Assembly: GCF_025447595.1 (NCBI RefSeq) | Contig: NZ_JAOEJU010000007.1 | Coordinates: forward strand, 157,778-221,777 | DNA from: Pseudomonas koreensis | GTDB lineage: Bacteria > Pseudomonadota > Gammaproteobacteria > Pseudomonadales > Pseudomonadaceae | Reading direction: 5' to 3' | DNA: 64,000 nucleotides | In this document: in pieces, positions 40,168 to 49,392 of the stretch | Layout of the letters: every line of letters starts with the position of its first letter | How positions within the stretch are numbered: the first letter of the stretch is position 1 | The notes under the pieces: model-generated | Seen by the model: the letters and a program-made list of their open reading frames with translations, nothing else | Database searches by the model: none | Told to the model about the DNA's origin: nothing | Program-made: the position numbers and the translations under genes

Positions 40168-40389
40168 AAAACCCTCGGATCTTGTTGTCGGGCGGCGAGA
40201 CCTGAAGGGGAGCTTGGCAGCTGTGGATCGACTCAGGCTCGCCGGAAGCGGATCACGCCGCTTGAGTTGAAGTGTAGTGTCATATTCGCGACGTAAAGGC
40301 CTGTTTTTAAAATATTTCCGGCGAGGCGTTATAACCGTTATATCGGATAGTGATTAGGCAGAAAGTGACAAAAGTGAAACATCGGGCAA

Positions 40390-40424
40390 TAAAAAGCCCC
40401 GCATTTTCAGCGGGGCTTTTGCTT
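40390..40424 (-). terminator. Terminator of the 74-aa gene
   Basis: AAAAAGCCCCGC-attttca-GCGGGGCTTTTGCTTTT, usable in both directions, 20 bases after the minus-strand stop at 40444. Confidence 0.8.
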
Positions 40425-40443
40425 TTGCAGCCATTTCGGCCTC

Positions 40444-40668
40444 TCAGGCGATCAATGCCTGGCGGGTGCGATCAATCACGGCCTGCAGCGGTTCGGCGCT
40501 GGAGTATTGATCGGGGTACAGACGCTCGCTGTGGCGGGCGATCCCGTGTTCATTGACCACGGTGAAGCTGAAGCAGCCTTTGCGAGCGGCCATGATCAGG
40601 CAGTTCATTGGAGCAAAAGCGTTGGTTAGGGTGCGAATGGCATCCTGAGTCTGGATTTGAGTCGACAT
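40444..40668 (-). CDS. Hypothetical protein (74 aa)
   Basis: A short protein starting MSTQIQTQDAIRTLTNAF, with CLIMAARKGCFSFTVVNEHG in the middle and an RQALIA end, resembling other small Pseudomonas-specific alpha/beta proteins. No domain could be named with confidence. AGGA lies about 12 nt before the ATG, a long spacing. A terminator follows. The gene lies alone downstream of a 950-base region without a clear gene. Confidence 0.65.
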   Translation of the reverse strand: MSTQIQTQDAIRTLTNAFAPMNCLIMAARKGCFSFTVVNEHGIARHSERLYPDQYSSAEPLQAVIDRTRQALIA

Positions 40669-41623
40669 AGTTATTAGGTGTTCCTACAAATGACACGGAT
40701 AAGAACCGTGCAACGTTAAAACGTTCCAGTAACGCCAACCACCATTGGTCGAACGAAGAACCCGACTGGAACAAGGCAGCCAGTTCGAGCGCTATAAAAG
40801 TTGGCGCGCTTGGGCTGGCAGGTAGGTACTTAGGAGGACAGGCAACACATCGAGGGCAGAGGTTCTGGGCCCGGGGTGAAGATCCTGATCAATCTGCAGG
40901 TTGGTTCGGTCAGAGTAAGTGGTCTTCGCAACACCCTTTGCATTCGATTCAAAGGCTGTGTTGTCGCAAGATTTACCTGGAAACCATCGAGGGGTCGGTC
41001 CCGCTTTTGTCGGTGGAGGCTTCTTTGAGAGAAGGCTGACCGTGGGGTGTGTTCGACCGGAATTGACTTTCAGCTTGGTACTAACGCCGCGGATACTAAC
41101 GGAACAGCCAGCGGAAGGCAAACCGGATTGCGTAAAAAATATATTGTAGAAGTAGTCCGGACCAGCGCCTGCCCCGATCTGGCTCATATCACGACCGCTG
41201 GTCGCCGTGGCGTTGTGGCCACGGGCGCGCACCCCGTCCGGCTTATCCCCAGCCTCTCTCTCAAAACGACCCGAAAAGGCGCACCGATATAACCGCGTAA
41301 CAGGTACTTGTGCACATTAGTTGCGCAGACTGTAACGGCACTGTCACAACAATCCTGACCCGGGTCGCTGCCTGCATCAAAAGTTTAAGTCAATGAAAAA
41401 CATCGCTTTTTTTAACTGGTGAAAAAATCGTCAGTTTGAGCGCGGGCCCCGTTCCACAAGGCTTTGCGACGTGTTGGAGGCGGTTGTCCACTGAGTTATC
41501 CACAGCTTCTGTGGATTGTCCCGAGCGCTTGCTCTAGCACGGGCGTGCCGGGTTTTTTTCGACTTTACCTGTGCGAAAAAAAGAGTAGAGTGGCGCGCCT
41601 TCCGATCTGTCCCACAGTGCTTT
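40669..41623. other. Large gap with no convincing gene
   Basis: About 955 bases. A 131-codon minus-strand frame (41187-40792, MSQIGAGAGPD...) and a 76-codon plus-strand frame (40919-41149) both exist, but third-position G+C is near 50%, against about 80% in neighbours, and neither start has a good ribosome binding site. The segment 41090-41160 is AT-rich. An inverted DnaA-box pair lies at 41496-41518. It could hold a structured RNA or a transferred remnant. Confidence 0.4.
41484..41518. promoter_or_regulatory. DnaA-box cluster
   Basis: A perfect box TTATCCACA (41496-41504) is followed after 5 bases (gcttc) by the inverted near-perfect box TGTGGATTG (41510-41518) and preceded by a degenerate TTGTCCACT (41484-41492). 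The group lies 106 bases before the small Sel1-like gene. Confidence 0.6.
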
Positions 41624-41947
41624 ATGAAGTTTCGTTCAGCTCCAGAATCTGTTACCTCCCAACCCCCTCGTGTTACCGCTCCCAAGCGATTTTCCGTGCG
41701 TGTGGCCGAATGGCTGCTGGACAGCCCGCGTCTGGGCGACAGCCAGAATGCCAAGCACCTCGCCGGCCGCCTGCTCAAGCAACCGGCCCGGGAAGGGGTG
41801 GTGGCCGCGCAAAGTCGCCTTGGCCAGCTGATGTGCCGCGAGTGCGGTAATGCTCGGGATCGCCGCATCGGCCAGGACCTGTTGCGCCAGGCCGCCCGTG
41901 CCGGTGACCGGCGCGCGCAACAGGAACTCGGTCTGATCGAAGACTGA
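41624..41947 (+). CDS. Sel1-like repeat protein (107 aa)
   Basis: From MKFRSAPESV the protein has a basic N-terminal part (RFSVRVAEWLLDSPRLGDSQNAKHLAGR) and a C-terminal region (AAQSRLGQLMCRE, GQDLLRQAARAGDRRAQQELG) that matches one to two Sel1/TPR-like helical repeats. Such repeats bind proteins; the partner is unknown. The frame continues 36 codons upstream with no better start. Followed by rmuC at 61 bases, so possibly in one transcript. Confidence 0.75.
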   Translation: MKFRSAPESVTSQPPRVTAPKRFSVRVAEWLLDSPRLGDSQNAKHLAGRLLKQPAREGVVAAQSRLGQLMCRECGNARDRRIGQDLLRQAARAGDRRAQQELGLIED

Positions 41948-42008
41948 GCTGTCCAACACCGGACGCCTTGGTTAACCTTCAGGCTTTATCGGATCGGCGG
42001 GAATCACT

Positions 42009-43487
42009 ATGGCGATGGACTTGACCAGCATCCTGCTGGGGCTGGCAGGCGCGGCCGTGCCGTTGCTGGCACTGGCCTGGCAACTGCAACGCCGGGCGAG
42101 TCAGAACCAGTCTGAAGTCGCGTTGCTCGAAGAGCGGCTGGCCATGGCCCAGATGGCCCAGGACGGTCTCACGGCACAACTTGAAGCCTGCCGCGATGAA
42201 ATCGCCGACCTCGGCCAGGCCAATGCCTCCAAACAGGCGGATCTTGCGGCCGTGCGCCGGGAAGTCGAGCTGTTGCAGATCGAGCGCGATGACGCCCGTG
42301 ACGCCGCCCACGCCTGGAACCTCGAACGTGCCAGCAAGGAAACCGAATTACGGCGCCTGGACGCCCAGGCGGCTTCGCTGAATGCCGAATTGCGCGAGCA
42401 GCAGGAAAGCCATCAACAACGCCTGGATGACCTGCAAGGTTCCCGCGACGAACTGCGCGCGCAGTTCGCCGAACTGGCCGGCAAGATCTTCGATGAGCGC
42501 GAACAACGCTTCGCCGAAACCAGTCAGCAGCGCCTCGGCCAGTTGCTTGATCCTTTGAAAGAACGCATCCAGTCATTCGAAAAGCGTGTCGAGGAAAGCT
42601 ATCAGGCAGAGGCCCGCGAGCGTTTTTCGCTGGCCAAAGAGCTGGAGCGTCTACAGCAACTGAACCTGCGCTTGAGTGATGAAGCGACCAACCTGACCCG
42701 CGCCCTGAAGGGGCAGAAAACCCAGGGCAACTGGGGTGAACTGATTCTCGAGCGCGTGCTTGAGCACGCCGGGCTGGAGAAGGGCCGCGAATACCAGACC
42801 CAGGTCAATCTCAAGGGCCCGGACGGAGAGCGTTTCCAGCCGGACGTGATCATTTACCTGCCGGGCGACAAGCAGGTGGTGGTCGACTCCAAGGTCAGCC
42901 TCACCGCGTATCAGCAATACGTGGCGGCGGACGACGACGCCATCGCGCAGATCGCCATGAAGCAGCACGTGCTGTCCCTGCGCAGTCACGTCAAAGGTTT
43001 GGCCGGCAAGGATTACAAGCGTCTGGAAGGCTTGCACAGCCTGGATTTCGTCTTGCTGTTCGTGCCCATCGAAGCGGCGTTCTCCGCCGCGTTGCAAGCC
43101 GAGCCGGCGTTGTTCCAGGAAGCGTTCGACCGCAACATCGTGATCGTCAGCCCGACCACATTGCTGGCGACGCTGCGAGTCATCGACAGCTTGTGGAAGC
43201 AGGAGCGGCAGAGTCAGAACGCCCGGGAAATCGCCGAGCGCGCCGGTTGGCTGTACGACAAGTTCGTGTTGTTCATTCAGGATCTGGACGAAGTCGGCAA
43301 TCGCTTGCAGCAACTGGACAAGGCCTACAGCGCGGCGCGCAACAAGCTGACGGAAGGGCGCGGCAACCTGGTCAGCCGCAGCGAACAGCTCAAGCTACTC
43401 GGCGCGCGGGCCAGCAAAAGCCTGCCGGCGGACCTGCTGGAACGCGCAATGACCGACGCCGACGGCTTGGTCGAACTGCCAGAATAA
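42009..43487 (+). CDS. rmuC: DNA recombination protein RmuC
   Basis: 492 residues: an N-terminal TM helix (ILLGLAGAAVPLLALAW, about 6-22), a long coiled coil (about 25-200), and the conserved nuclease-like RmuC domain (GNWGELILERVLEHAGL, QPDVIIYLPGDKQVVVDSKVSL, QTAGE-like ERAGWLYDK). It limits DNA inversions and rearrangements in E. coli. Start ATG 42009 has GGGAA; 42015 is an alternative. Confidence 0.92.
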   Translation: MAMDLTSILLGLAGAAVPLLALAWQLQRRASQNQSEVALLEERLAMAQMAQDGLTAQLEACRDEIADLGQANASKQADLAAVRREVELLQIERDDARDAAHAWNLERASKETELRRLDAQAASLNAELREQQESHQQRLDDLQGSRDELRAQFAELAGKIFDEREQRFAETSQQRLGQLLDPLKERIQSFEKRVEESYQAEARERFSLAKELERLQQLNLRLSDEATNLTRALKGQKTQGNWGELILERVLEHAGLEKGREYQTQVNLKGPDGERFQPDVIIYLPGDKQVVVDSKVSLTAYQQYVAADDDAIAQIAMKQHVLSLRSHVKGLAGKDYKRLEGLHSLDFVLLFVPIEAAFSAALQAEPALFQEAFDRNIVIVSPTTLLATLRVIDSLWKQERQSQNAREIAERAGWLYDKFVLFIQDLDEVGNRLQQLDKAYSAARNKLTEGRGNLVSRSEQLKLLGARASKSLPADLLERAMTDADGLVELPE

Positions 43488-43506
43488 GCCGCTCTGCTAG
43501 AGCGGC
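43488..43506. terminator. Short hairpin spanning two convergent stops
   Basis: GCCGCTCT-gct-AGAGCGGC lies between and across the stop codons of rmuC and the hybrid kinase; the only candidate terminator between them, with a short T/A-tract. Confidence 0.45.
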
Positions 43507-46500
43507 AAATAGCGACTCAACAACGCTCGCAACGCGGCCGGTTTCACCGGTTTGGCCAGATAATCCAGCCCCGCTGCATGAACCTGCGCCACGGTTTCCG
43601 GATGTCCGTCGGCGCTGATCACCACCCCCGGCACCGGCTCGCCCAGCCTTGTGCGTAACCAGGCCATCAGATCGGTGCCGGTTTCGCCGTGATCCAGGTG
43701 ATAGTCCACCAGCGCCAATTGTGGCCGCACGCCGTCGTCGAGCAGCGCCGCGCATTCTTCGCGGTTGCGCGCGGTCCAGACCTGACAGCCCCAGCGTGTG
43801 AGCAGGCTGTTCATGCCGATCAGAATGCTGTCTTCGTTGTCGATGCACAGCACCTGCGCACCGCTGTGCAATTTGCCATTGACCTCCACCGTCGCGGGCG
43901 GCTGCACGGTCTGCGCCCGGGCCAGCGGCACGCGGACACTGAATACGCTGCCGCGACCCGGCCATGAGCGCACGCGCAAGGTGTGGCCGAGTACGCGGCA
44001 CAGGCCATCGGCGATCGCCAGGCCCAGGCCCAGGCCTTTTTCGGCGCGGGTCTGGTGGCTGTCGAGGCGTTTGAATTCCTCGAAGATCACCTGCTGTTTG
44101 TCCTCCGGAATCCCCGGCCCGCGATCCCACACTTCCAGACAGATTTCGCCTTTTCGCCGACGTACGCCCAGCAGCACCGGCCCTTTGGCGTAGCGGAACG
44201 CGTTGGTCAGGAAATTTTGCAGAATGCGCCGCAGCAACTTGATGTCGCTGTCGATGCGCAACTGACTGCCGCGTACCCGGAAGCTCAGACCCTGTTCCTG
44301 GGCCAGTGCCTTGAACTCCGCGCCGAGGATATCGAACAGCTCATTGACCACGAACGGCTTGCGATCCGGGTTGATCTTGCCGTTTTCCAGGCGGGAAATG
44401 TCCAGCAGGTCGCTGATCAGGTCTTCGGCCGAACGCAGCGAGCTGTCCAGGTGCTGCACCAGTTTCTGCGCTTCGCCGCTCAAGCCGTCGTCCTGGTGGG
44501 AGAGGGCGGCGGAGAACAGCCGCGCCGCATTCAATGGCTGCATCAGGTCGTGACTGACGGCGGCGAGGAAGCGGGTCTTGGACTGGTTGGCCGCCTCGGC
44601 ATTGCCCTTGGCTTCGGTCAGCGCGACGTTGAGTTGCGACAATTCCTGAGTCCGTTCGCTGACCCGTTGCTCCAGCCCTTCGTTGGCTTCAGTCAGGGCC
44701 TGTTCGGCTTCGCGGAAAGCGGTGATGTCGGTGAAACTCATGACGAAACCGCCGCCGGGCATCGGGTTGCCGATCAGCTCGATCACCCGGCCGTTGGGGA
44801 ACAGTCGCTCGGAGGTGTGGGCGCGGCCCTGACGCATCCAGTGCAGGCGCCGGGCGACGTGAACTTCCGCTTCACCGGGGCCGCACAAACCACGCTCGGC
44901 GTTGTGGCGAATGATGTCGGCAATCGGTCGGCCGACGCTGATCAAGCCGTCCGGATAGTTGAACAGCTCCAGATAGCGACGATTCCAGGCCACCAGTTTC
45001 AAGGACTGGTCAACCACGCTGATGCCTTGGGTAATGTTTTCGATGGCGCCTTGCAACAGCGCGCGGTTGAACTGCAGCACTTCCGAGGCTTCATCGGCGA
45101 TCCGGACGACGTCCTCCAGCTGCATTTCCCGACCTTCGATGGCGGCTTTTACTACAGCTCGCGTCGAAGAGGCGCCGAGGACACCCGCCAGCAGACGCTC
45201 GGTGTGGGCGATCCATTCGCCGTCGGCGTTCTGGTTCGGGTTGAACCCTTTGCCCTGGCGGTAGGCGAAGCGGATGAAGCTCTGCCTCGCGCGCTCTTCA
45301 CCGACAAAGCGTGCTGCCAGTTGCAGCAAGTCGTCGATCTGCACCGCCAACATCGACCGCGCACTCGGCCGCGCGCTGATTTCCTGACCGATGAAACGTC
45401 CGGCCTGCCAGTGTTCCGACACTCGGGTACGCGACAGCACCGAGACCCAGGCAAACAACGTGAAGTTGCCCGCCAGTGACAGCACCACGCCTTGGGTCAG
45501 CGGGGTAATCGGCAGATTCAGTGGGTTGCTGTGCAGCCAGGCGAGGCCGGGGAAACTGTCCAGCGACCAGCCGAGGCTGCGCGCAGCGATCGGCAGGATC
45601 AGGGTGTAGAACCACAGGAACGTGCCGGCGGCGAGGCCGGCGAACACGCCGCGGCGGTTGGCCTGTTTCCAGTACAGCGCGCCGAGCATCGCGGGGGCCA
45701 GTTGTGTGACCGCCGCGAAAGCAATCTGGCCGATGGTCGCCAGACTCGCGGTCGAGCCGAGCAAGCGGTAGCTGACGTAAGCCAGCAACAAAATCACCAC
45801 GATGCTGACCCGACGCACCGAGAGCATCCATTGACGGAACACTTCGAACGGCCGCTCGGCATTGTTGCGGCGCAGCAGCCACGGCAACAGCATGTCGTTG
45901 GAGACCATGGTCGACAGCGCCACACTCGCCACGATCACCATGCCGGTGGCCGCAGACGCACCGCCGATAAACGCCAGCATCGCCAGCGCCGGGTGGGCCT
46001 GGGCCAAGGGAAGGCTGATGACGAAAGAGTCGGGGATGACCGAGCTGGGCAGCATCATCTGACCGGCCAGAGCGATAGGGACTACAAACAGCGCGGCCAG
46101 AGCGAGGTAGGCGGGGAATACCCATTTGGCCAGACGCAGATCCTGCGGGTCGATGTTCTCGACCACCGTCACGTGGAACTGCCGGGGCAGGCAGATGATC
46201 GCCATCATCGCCACGCCGGTCTGCACCACCATCGACGGCCAGTTGATGGTTTCTTTCCAGTATTCCTCAAGACGCGGGGCGAGCATTGCCTGATTGAACA
46301 GGTCGTCGAAACCGTCATACAGCCCATAGGTGACGAAGGCACCGACGGCGAGGAAGGCGAACAGTTTGACCAGCGATTCAAAGGCAATCGCCAGCACCAT
46401 GCCCCGGTGGTGCTCGGTGGCATCGAGGTTGCGCGTACCGAAGACGATGGTGAACAGCGCCAGCACCAGTGACACGATCAGCGCCGTGTCCTGGGCGCGG

Positions 46501-46967
46501 GTGCCCATGGCGTCGGCGCCGGCACCGATCAGCAGGTTCACGCCGAGGACAATGCCTTTGAGTTGCAAGGCTATATAGGGGAGGACGCCGACCAGACAGA
46601 TCAGCGCGACGACCACCGCCAAGGACTGGGATTTTCCGTAACGGGCGGCAATGAAGTCGGCGATGGAGGTGATGTTCTCCTGTTTGCTGATCATCACCAT
46701 TTTCTGCAGCACCCACGGCGCACCGAGCAGCAGCAGGATCGGCCCCAGATAAATCGGCAGAAATGACCACAGTTGTTCGGCGGCCTGGCCGACTGCGCCG
46801 AAAAACGTCCAGCTGGTGCAATAGACCGCCAGCGACAGGCTGTACACCCAGGCACGCACCCGTGGCGGCAGCGGTGTGCTGCGACGGTCGCCGTAGAAGG
46901 CGATGGCGAACATGATGGCCATATAGGCCAGGGCGACGGCGGCGATCAGCCCGGTGGACAACGACAT
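43497..46967 (-). CDS. Hybrid histidine kinase with N-terminal sodium:solute symporter domain (CbrA-like)
   Basis: 1156 residues. About 13 TM helices of the SSS family fill residues 1-500 (RYGKSQSLAVV, ATEHHRGMVLAIAFESLVKL). A STAC/PAS region (about 560-760, with LIGNPMPGGGFVMSFTDIT), HisKA (AVSHDLMQPLNAARL, phospho-His806), HATPase_c (GLGLGLAIADGL) and a C-terminal receiver (phospho-Asp1088 in VDYHLD) follow. It resembles PA3271 and CbrA, which sense nutrients through the transporter part. No cognate regulator gene lies next to it. GGGAG precedes the ATG. Confidence 0.92.
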   Translation of the reverse strand: MSLSTGLIAAVALAYMAIMFAIAFYGDRRSTPLPPRVRAWVYSLSLAVYCTSWTFFGAVGQAAEQLWSFLPIYLGPILLLLGAPWVLQKMVMISKQENITSIADFIAARYGKSQSLAVVVALICLVGVLPYIALQLKGIVLGVNLLIGAGADAMGTRAQDTALIVSLVLALFTIVFGTRNLDATEHHRGMVLAIAFESLVKLFAFLAVGAFVTYGLYDGFDDLFNQAMLAPRLEEYWKETINWPSMVVQTGVAMMAIICLPRQFHVTVVENIDPQDLRLAKWVFPAYLALAALFVVPIALAGQMMLPSSVIPDSFVISLPLAQAHPALAMLAFIGGASAATGMVIVASVALSTMVSNDMLLPWLLRRNNAERPFEVFRQWMLSVRRVSIVVILLLAYVSYRLLGSTASLATIGQIAFAAVTQLAPAMLGALYWKQANRRGVFAGLAAGTFLWFYTLILPIAARSLGWSLDSFPGLAWLHSNPLNLPITPLTQGVVLSLAGNFTLFAWVSVLSRTRVSEHWQAGRFIGQEISARPSARSMLAVQIDDLLQLAARFVGEERARQSFIRFAYRQGKGFNPNQNADGEWIAHTERLLAGVLGASSTRAVVKAAIEGREMQLEDVVRIADEASEVLQFNRALLQGAIENITQGISVVDQSLKLVAWNRRYLELFNYPDGLISVGRPIADIIRHNAERGLCGPGEAEVHVARRLHWMRQGRAHTSERLFPNGRVIELIGNPMPGGGFVMSFTDITAFREAEQALTEANEGLEQRVSERTQELSQLNVALTEAKGNAEAANQSKTRFLAAVSHDLMQPLNAARLFSAALSHQDDGLSGEAQKLVQHLDSSLRSAEDLISDLLDISRLENGKINPDRKPFVVNELFDILGAEFKALAQEQGLSFRVRGSQLRIDSDIKLLRRILQNFLTNAFRYAKGPVLLGVRRRKGEICLEVWDRGPGIPEDKQQVIFEEFKRLDSHQTRAEKGLGLGLAIADGLCRVLGHTLRVRSWPGRGSVFSVRVPLARAQTVQPPATVEVNGKLHSGAQVLCIDNEDSILIGMNSLLTRWGCQVWTARNREECAALLDDGVRPQLALVDYHLDHGETGTDLMAWLRTRLGEPVPGVVISADGHPETVAQVHAAGLDYLAKPVKPAALRALLSRYLPL

Positions 46968-47100
46968 GGAACACTCCCGACAGAAAACGACCGGACTCGC
47001 GCCCGGTCAGACAGTCTCGCACGGGCGCGGCGGTTAGTCAGTGTCGACCAAGGTCGTGGCGTGGCGGGGTGTCGCAGGAATAGAACCGGGCAGTCTGTGA

Positions 47101-47643
47101 TCAATCCGGTTTAAGCGCGATGTCGATCAAGCGGTGCAGTTCTTCGACTTCCAGCGGTGCTGCCGAAAACAGAATGCGGAACACCACCGGGGACACCACC
47201 AGATTGATCAGCCGATCCACGCTCGGCGCCGGTTCCTCGGGGTGGCGCTCGATGATGGTCTGCAATTGCGCGCCGATGATCGTCACGCAATAGCCCGGCG
47301 TCGCGCTCGCCTGCACGTCGCGCATCATGTTGCGCCCGGGCTCCGAACTCATTTCGTCGAGGTATTGTTCGGCCCACGCACGGATATCGCTGCGCAGGCT
47401 GCCGGTTTCAGCCGGCTCGCTGTCGGGGCGCATGCGGGCGAGGGCGACGTCGGCCAGTAAGGCCGCCAGATCTCCCCAGCGTCGATAAATCGTCGATGGC
47501 GTCACGCCGGCGCGCGCCGCGATTTGCGGGACGGTCACCGCCGAGCGCTCCTGTTCTTGCAGGAGTGCGCGGACTGCCGAGTGAATCGACTCTTGCACCC
47601 GGGCACTGCGGCCGCCGGGGCGTAAACTTTCTTTAATAGCCAT
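47101..47643 (-). CDS. TetR family transcriptional regulator
   Basis: 180 residues from MAIKESLRPGG. The N-terminal helix-turn-helix is AVTVPQIAARAGVTPSTIYRRWGDLAALL (about 33-61); the C-terminal ligand domain has no recognised inducer. AAGG lies before the ATG; 13 upstream codons are not supported. It is divergent from an MFS gene, and a long inverted repeat lies between them, so it most likely represses that transporter. Confidence 0.9.
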   Translation of the reverse strand: MAIKESLRPGGRSARVQESIHSAVRALLQEQERSAVTVPQIAARAGVTPSTIYRRWGDLAALLADVALARMRPDSEPAETGSLRSDIRAWAEQYLDEMSSEPGRNMMRDVQASATPGYCVTIIGAQLQTIIERHPEEPAPSVDRLINLVVSPVVFRILFSAAPLEVEELHRLIDIALKPD

Positions 47644-47690
47644 GCGGCAGACCTTAACACAAAGAATTTGCTTTAAGCGCAAGCCGAGAG

Positions 47691-47731
47691 CACACTCCGC
47701 AAAAGCAAAAAATTAGCTTTTGCGGAGTGTG
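47691..47731. promoter_or_regulatory. 16-bp perfect inverted repeat between tetR and MFS gene
   Basis: CACACTCCGCAAAAGC (47691-47706) and GCTTTTGCGGAGTGTG (47716-47731), 9-nt AT spacer. The right arm contains the GGAG ribosome binding site of the MFS gene (ATG at 47735). Either a TetR operator or an RNA hairpin that hides the ribosome binding site. Confidence 0.75.
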
Positions 47732-47734
47732 CCC

Positions 47735-48922
47735 ATGACCAGCCTTGCATCCAACCGTTCCAGCCTGTGGTTTCTGGCGATCACCTTACTGAGTTTTCTC
47801 GCCGCCTCCACTGCGCCGACACCGTTGTATCACCTGTACCAGGATCAGCTGCATTTTTCGGCAGCGGTGCTGACCCTGATTTTCGGCGTCTACGCCATCA
47901 GTCTGCTGGCCGCGCTGCTGACGGTCGGTTCGCTGTCGGATCATCTGGGACGAAAACCTGTGATCTTCACCGCCGTGATGCTCAATGCGCTGGCGATGCT
48001 GCTGTTTATCTATGCCGATAGCGTGGGCTGGCTGATCGGCGCGCGAGTGCTGCAAGGTTTCGCTACCGGCATGGCCACCGCTGTGTTGAGCGCGACGCTG
48101 CTGGACACCGACCGGCAGCAGGGGCCCTTGATCAACAGCGTTGCTCCGCTGCTGGGCATGGCGTTGGGCGGCATGGGTTGCGGCTTGCTGGCCGAGTTCG
48201 CCCCGGCGCCTTTGCAATTGACCTACTGGTTGCTGCTCGCGCTGTTTGTGTTGCAGGGGATTTATGTCTGGCGCCTGCCGGAAAGCGTCTCGCCACAGGC
48301 CGGGGCATGGGCCTCGTTGCGGCCGACCCTGAATGTGCCGGTTCAGGCGCGTTCGACGCTGTGGCGAGTGTTGCCATTGAACACCGCGACCTGGGCGCTC
48401 GGCGGTTTTTATGCCTCGCTGGCGCCGTCGCTGGTGCGCACGGCCACTGGCTCCACCTCCAACCTGATCGGTGGCGCCACCGTGGCGGCGCTGACCGTGA
48501 CCGGTGCGCTGATGATCTTCACGTTGCGCAACCGTCCTGCCTCCCGGGCGCTGCAACTCGGGTCGAGCCTGCTGCCGGCCGGCATCGTGCTGATTCTGTT
48601 GGGTGTGCACAGCGCCAGTCTGTCGCTGTTCTTCTTCGGCACGCTGGTGGCCGGTTGTGGCTTTGGCTCCGGTTTTCTCGGAGCGGTGCGCAGCCTGGTG
48701 CCACTGGCATTGCCTCATGAGCGTGCCGGGTTGATGTCGGCGTTTTATGTGCTGAGTTACCTGGCGTTCTGCCTGCCGGCGCTGCTGGCCGGGCACTTCA
48801 CCCACAGCGTGGGCTTACTGGCTACCACCGATGTGTATGGCGCGGTGCTGATTGTGCTGGCGGTTGGTGCGCTGCTGATGAGTTTTCGGGCGCAAGCAGC
48901 CAAGGCCTGCAGCACTCCATAA
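47735..48922 (+). CDS. MFS transporter (probable drug/metabolite efflux)
   Basis: 395 residues, about 12 TM helices. TPLYHLYQDQLHFS and GSLSDHLGRKPVIFTAV (loop 2-3 motif) mark the DHA1-like major facilitators. The start MTSLASN has GGAG at 8 nt; the ATG at 47720 does not. Regulated probably by the divergent TetR. Substrate unknown. Confidence 0.9.
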   Translation: MTSLASNRSSLWFLAITLLSFLAASTAPTPLYHLYQDQLHFSAAVLTLIFGVYAISLLAALLTVGSLSDHLGRKPVIFTAVMLNALAMLLFIYADSVGWLIGARVLQGFATGMATAVLSATLLDTDRQQGPLINSVAPLLGMALGGMGCGLLAEFAPAPLQLTYWLLLALFVLQGIYVWRLPESVSPQAGAWASLRPTLNVPVQARSTLWRVLPLNTATWALGGFYASLAPSLVRTATGSTSNLIGGATVAALTVTGALMIFTLRNRPASRALQLGSSLLPAGIVLILLGVHSASLSLFFFGTLVAGCGFGSGFLGAVRSLVPLALPHERAGLMSAFYVLSYLAFCLPALLAGHFTHSVGLLATTDVYGAVLIVLAVGALLMSFRAQAAKACSTP

Positions 48923-48975
48923 CACCTCTGGATTCGGTTAGCCTTGGCCAGCCCCTTCTTCTCACGGACCGACGC

Positions 48976-49287
48976 ATGAAGATTATCCGCAGCAAGACCT
49001 TTACCGCCGAGCGCGCCTGGGGCGCGCTCGACATCGCCAACATGAACGGCATCACCACGCGTTTGCACTGGACCGATCAGCCCTACAAATGGCACGTCAA
49101 TGACGGTGAAGAAGTGTTCGTGGTGCTCGACGGTCAGGTGCTCATGCGCTATCGCGAAGAAGGTGAGGAGAAACAGGCCTTGCTCGACGTTGGCGACATC
49201 TTCTACGCGTCCATTGGTACTGAACACGTCGCTCATCCCCAGGGTGCAGCGCGGATTCTGGTGATCGAAACCGAGGGCAGTGTCTGA
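48976..49287 (+). CDS. Small cupin protein
   Basis: 103 residues with one cupin domain: WHVNDGEEVFVVLDGQVLMRY (motif 1, His/Glu ligands) and DIFYASIGTEHVAHP (motif 2, His). No catalytic activity can be assigned; single-cupin proteins range from isomerases to sugar or ligand binding. It follows the MFS gene by 53 bases on the same strand. Confidence 0.85.
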   Translation: MKIIRSKTFTAERAWGALDIANMNGITTRLHWTDQPYKWHVNDGEEVFVVLDGQVLMRYREEGEEKQALLDVGDIFYASIGTEHVAHPQGAARILVIETEGSV

Positions 49288-49392
49288 CTTCATATCTACA
49301 AAACAGATAACAGTTAGAGATATTACCCGTTATATAGATATTCGATTCGGTTCTACCATGAACTCAACCTCACCTGAGGACAGGAGTTCATG

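Noticed and set aside
40792..41232. 146-codon minus-strand frame
   Set aside because: Third-position G+C near 50%, no good ribosome binding site, overlapping plus-strand frame of similar quality; kept only as part of an unexplained region.
49290..49342. AT-rich interrupted repeat ATATCTA ... TAGATAT before the TDT transporter gene
   Set aside because: Arms are only 7 bp and AT-rich; could be an activator site, but not distinguishable from chance.
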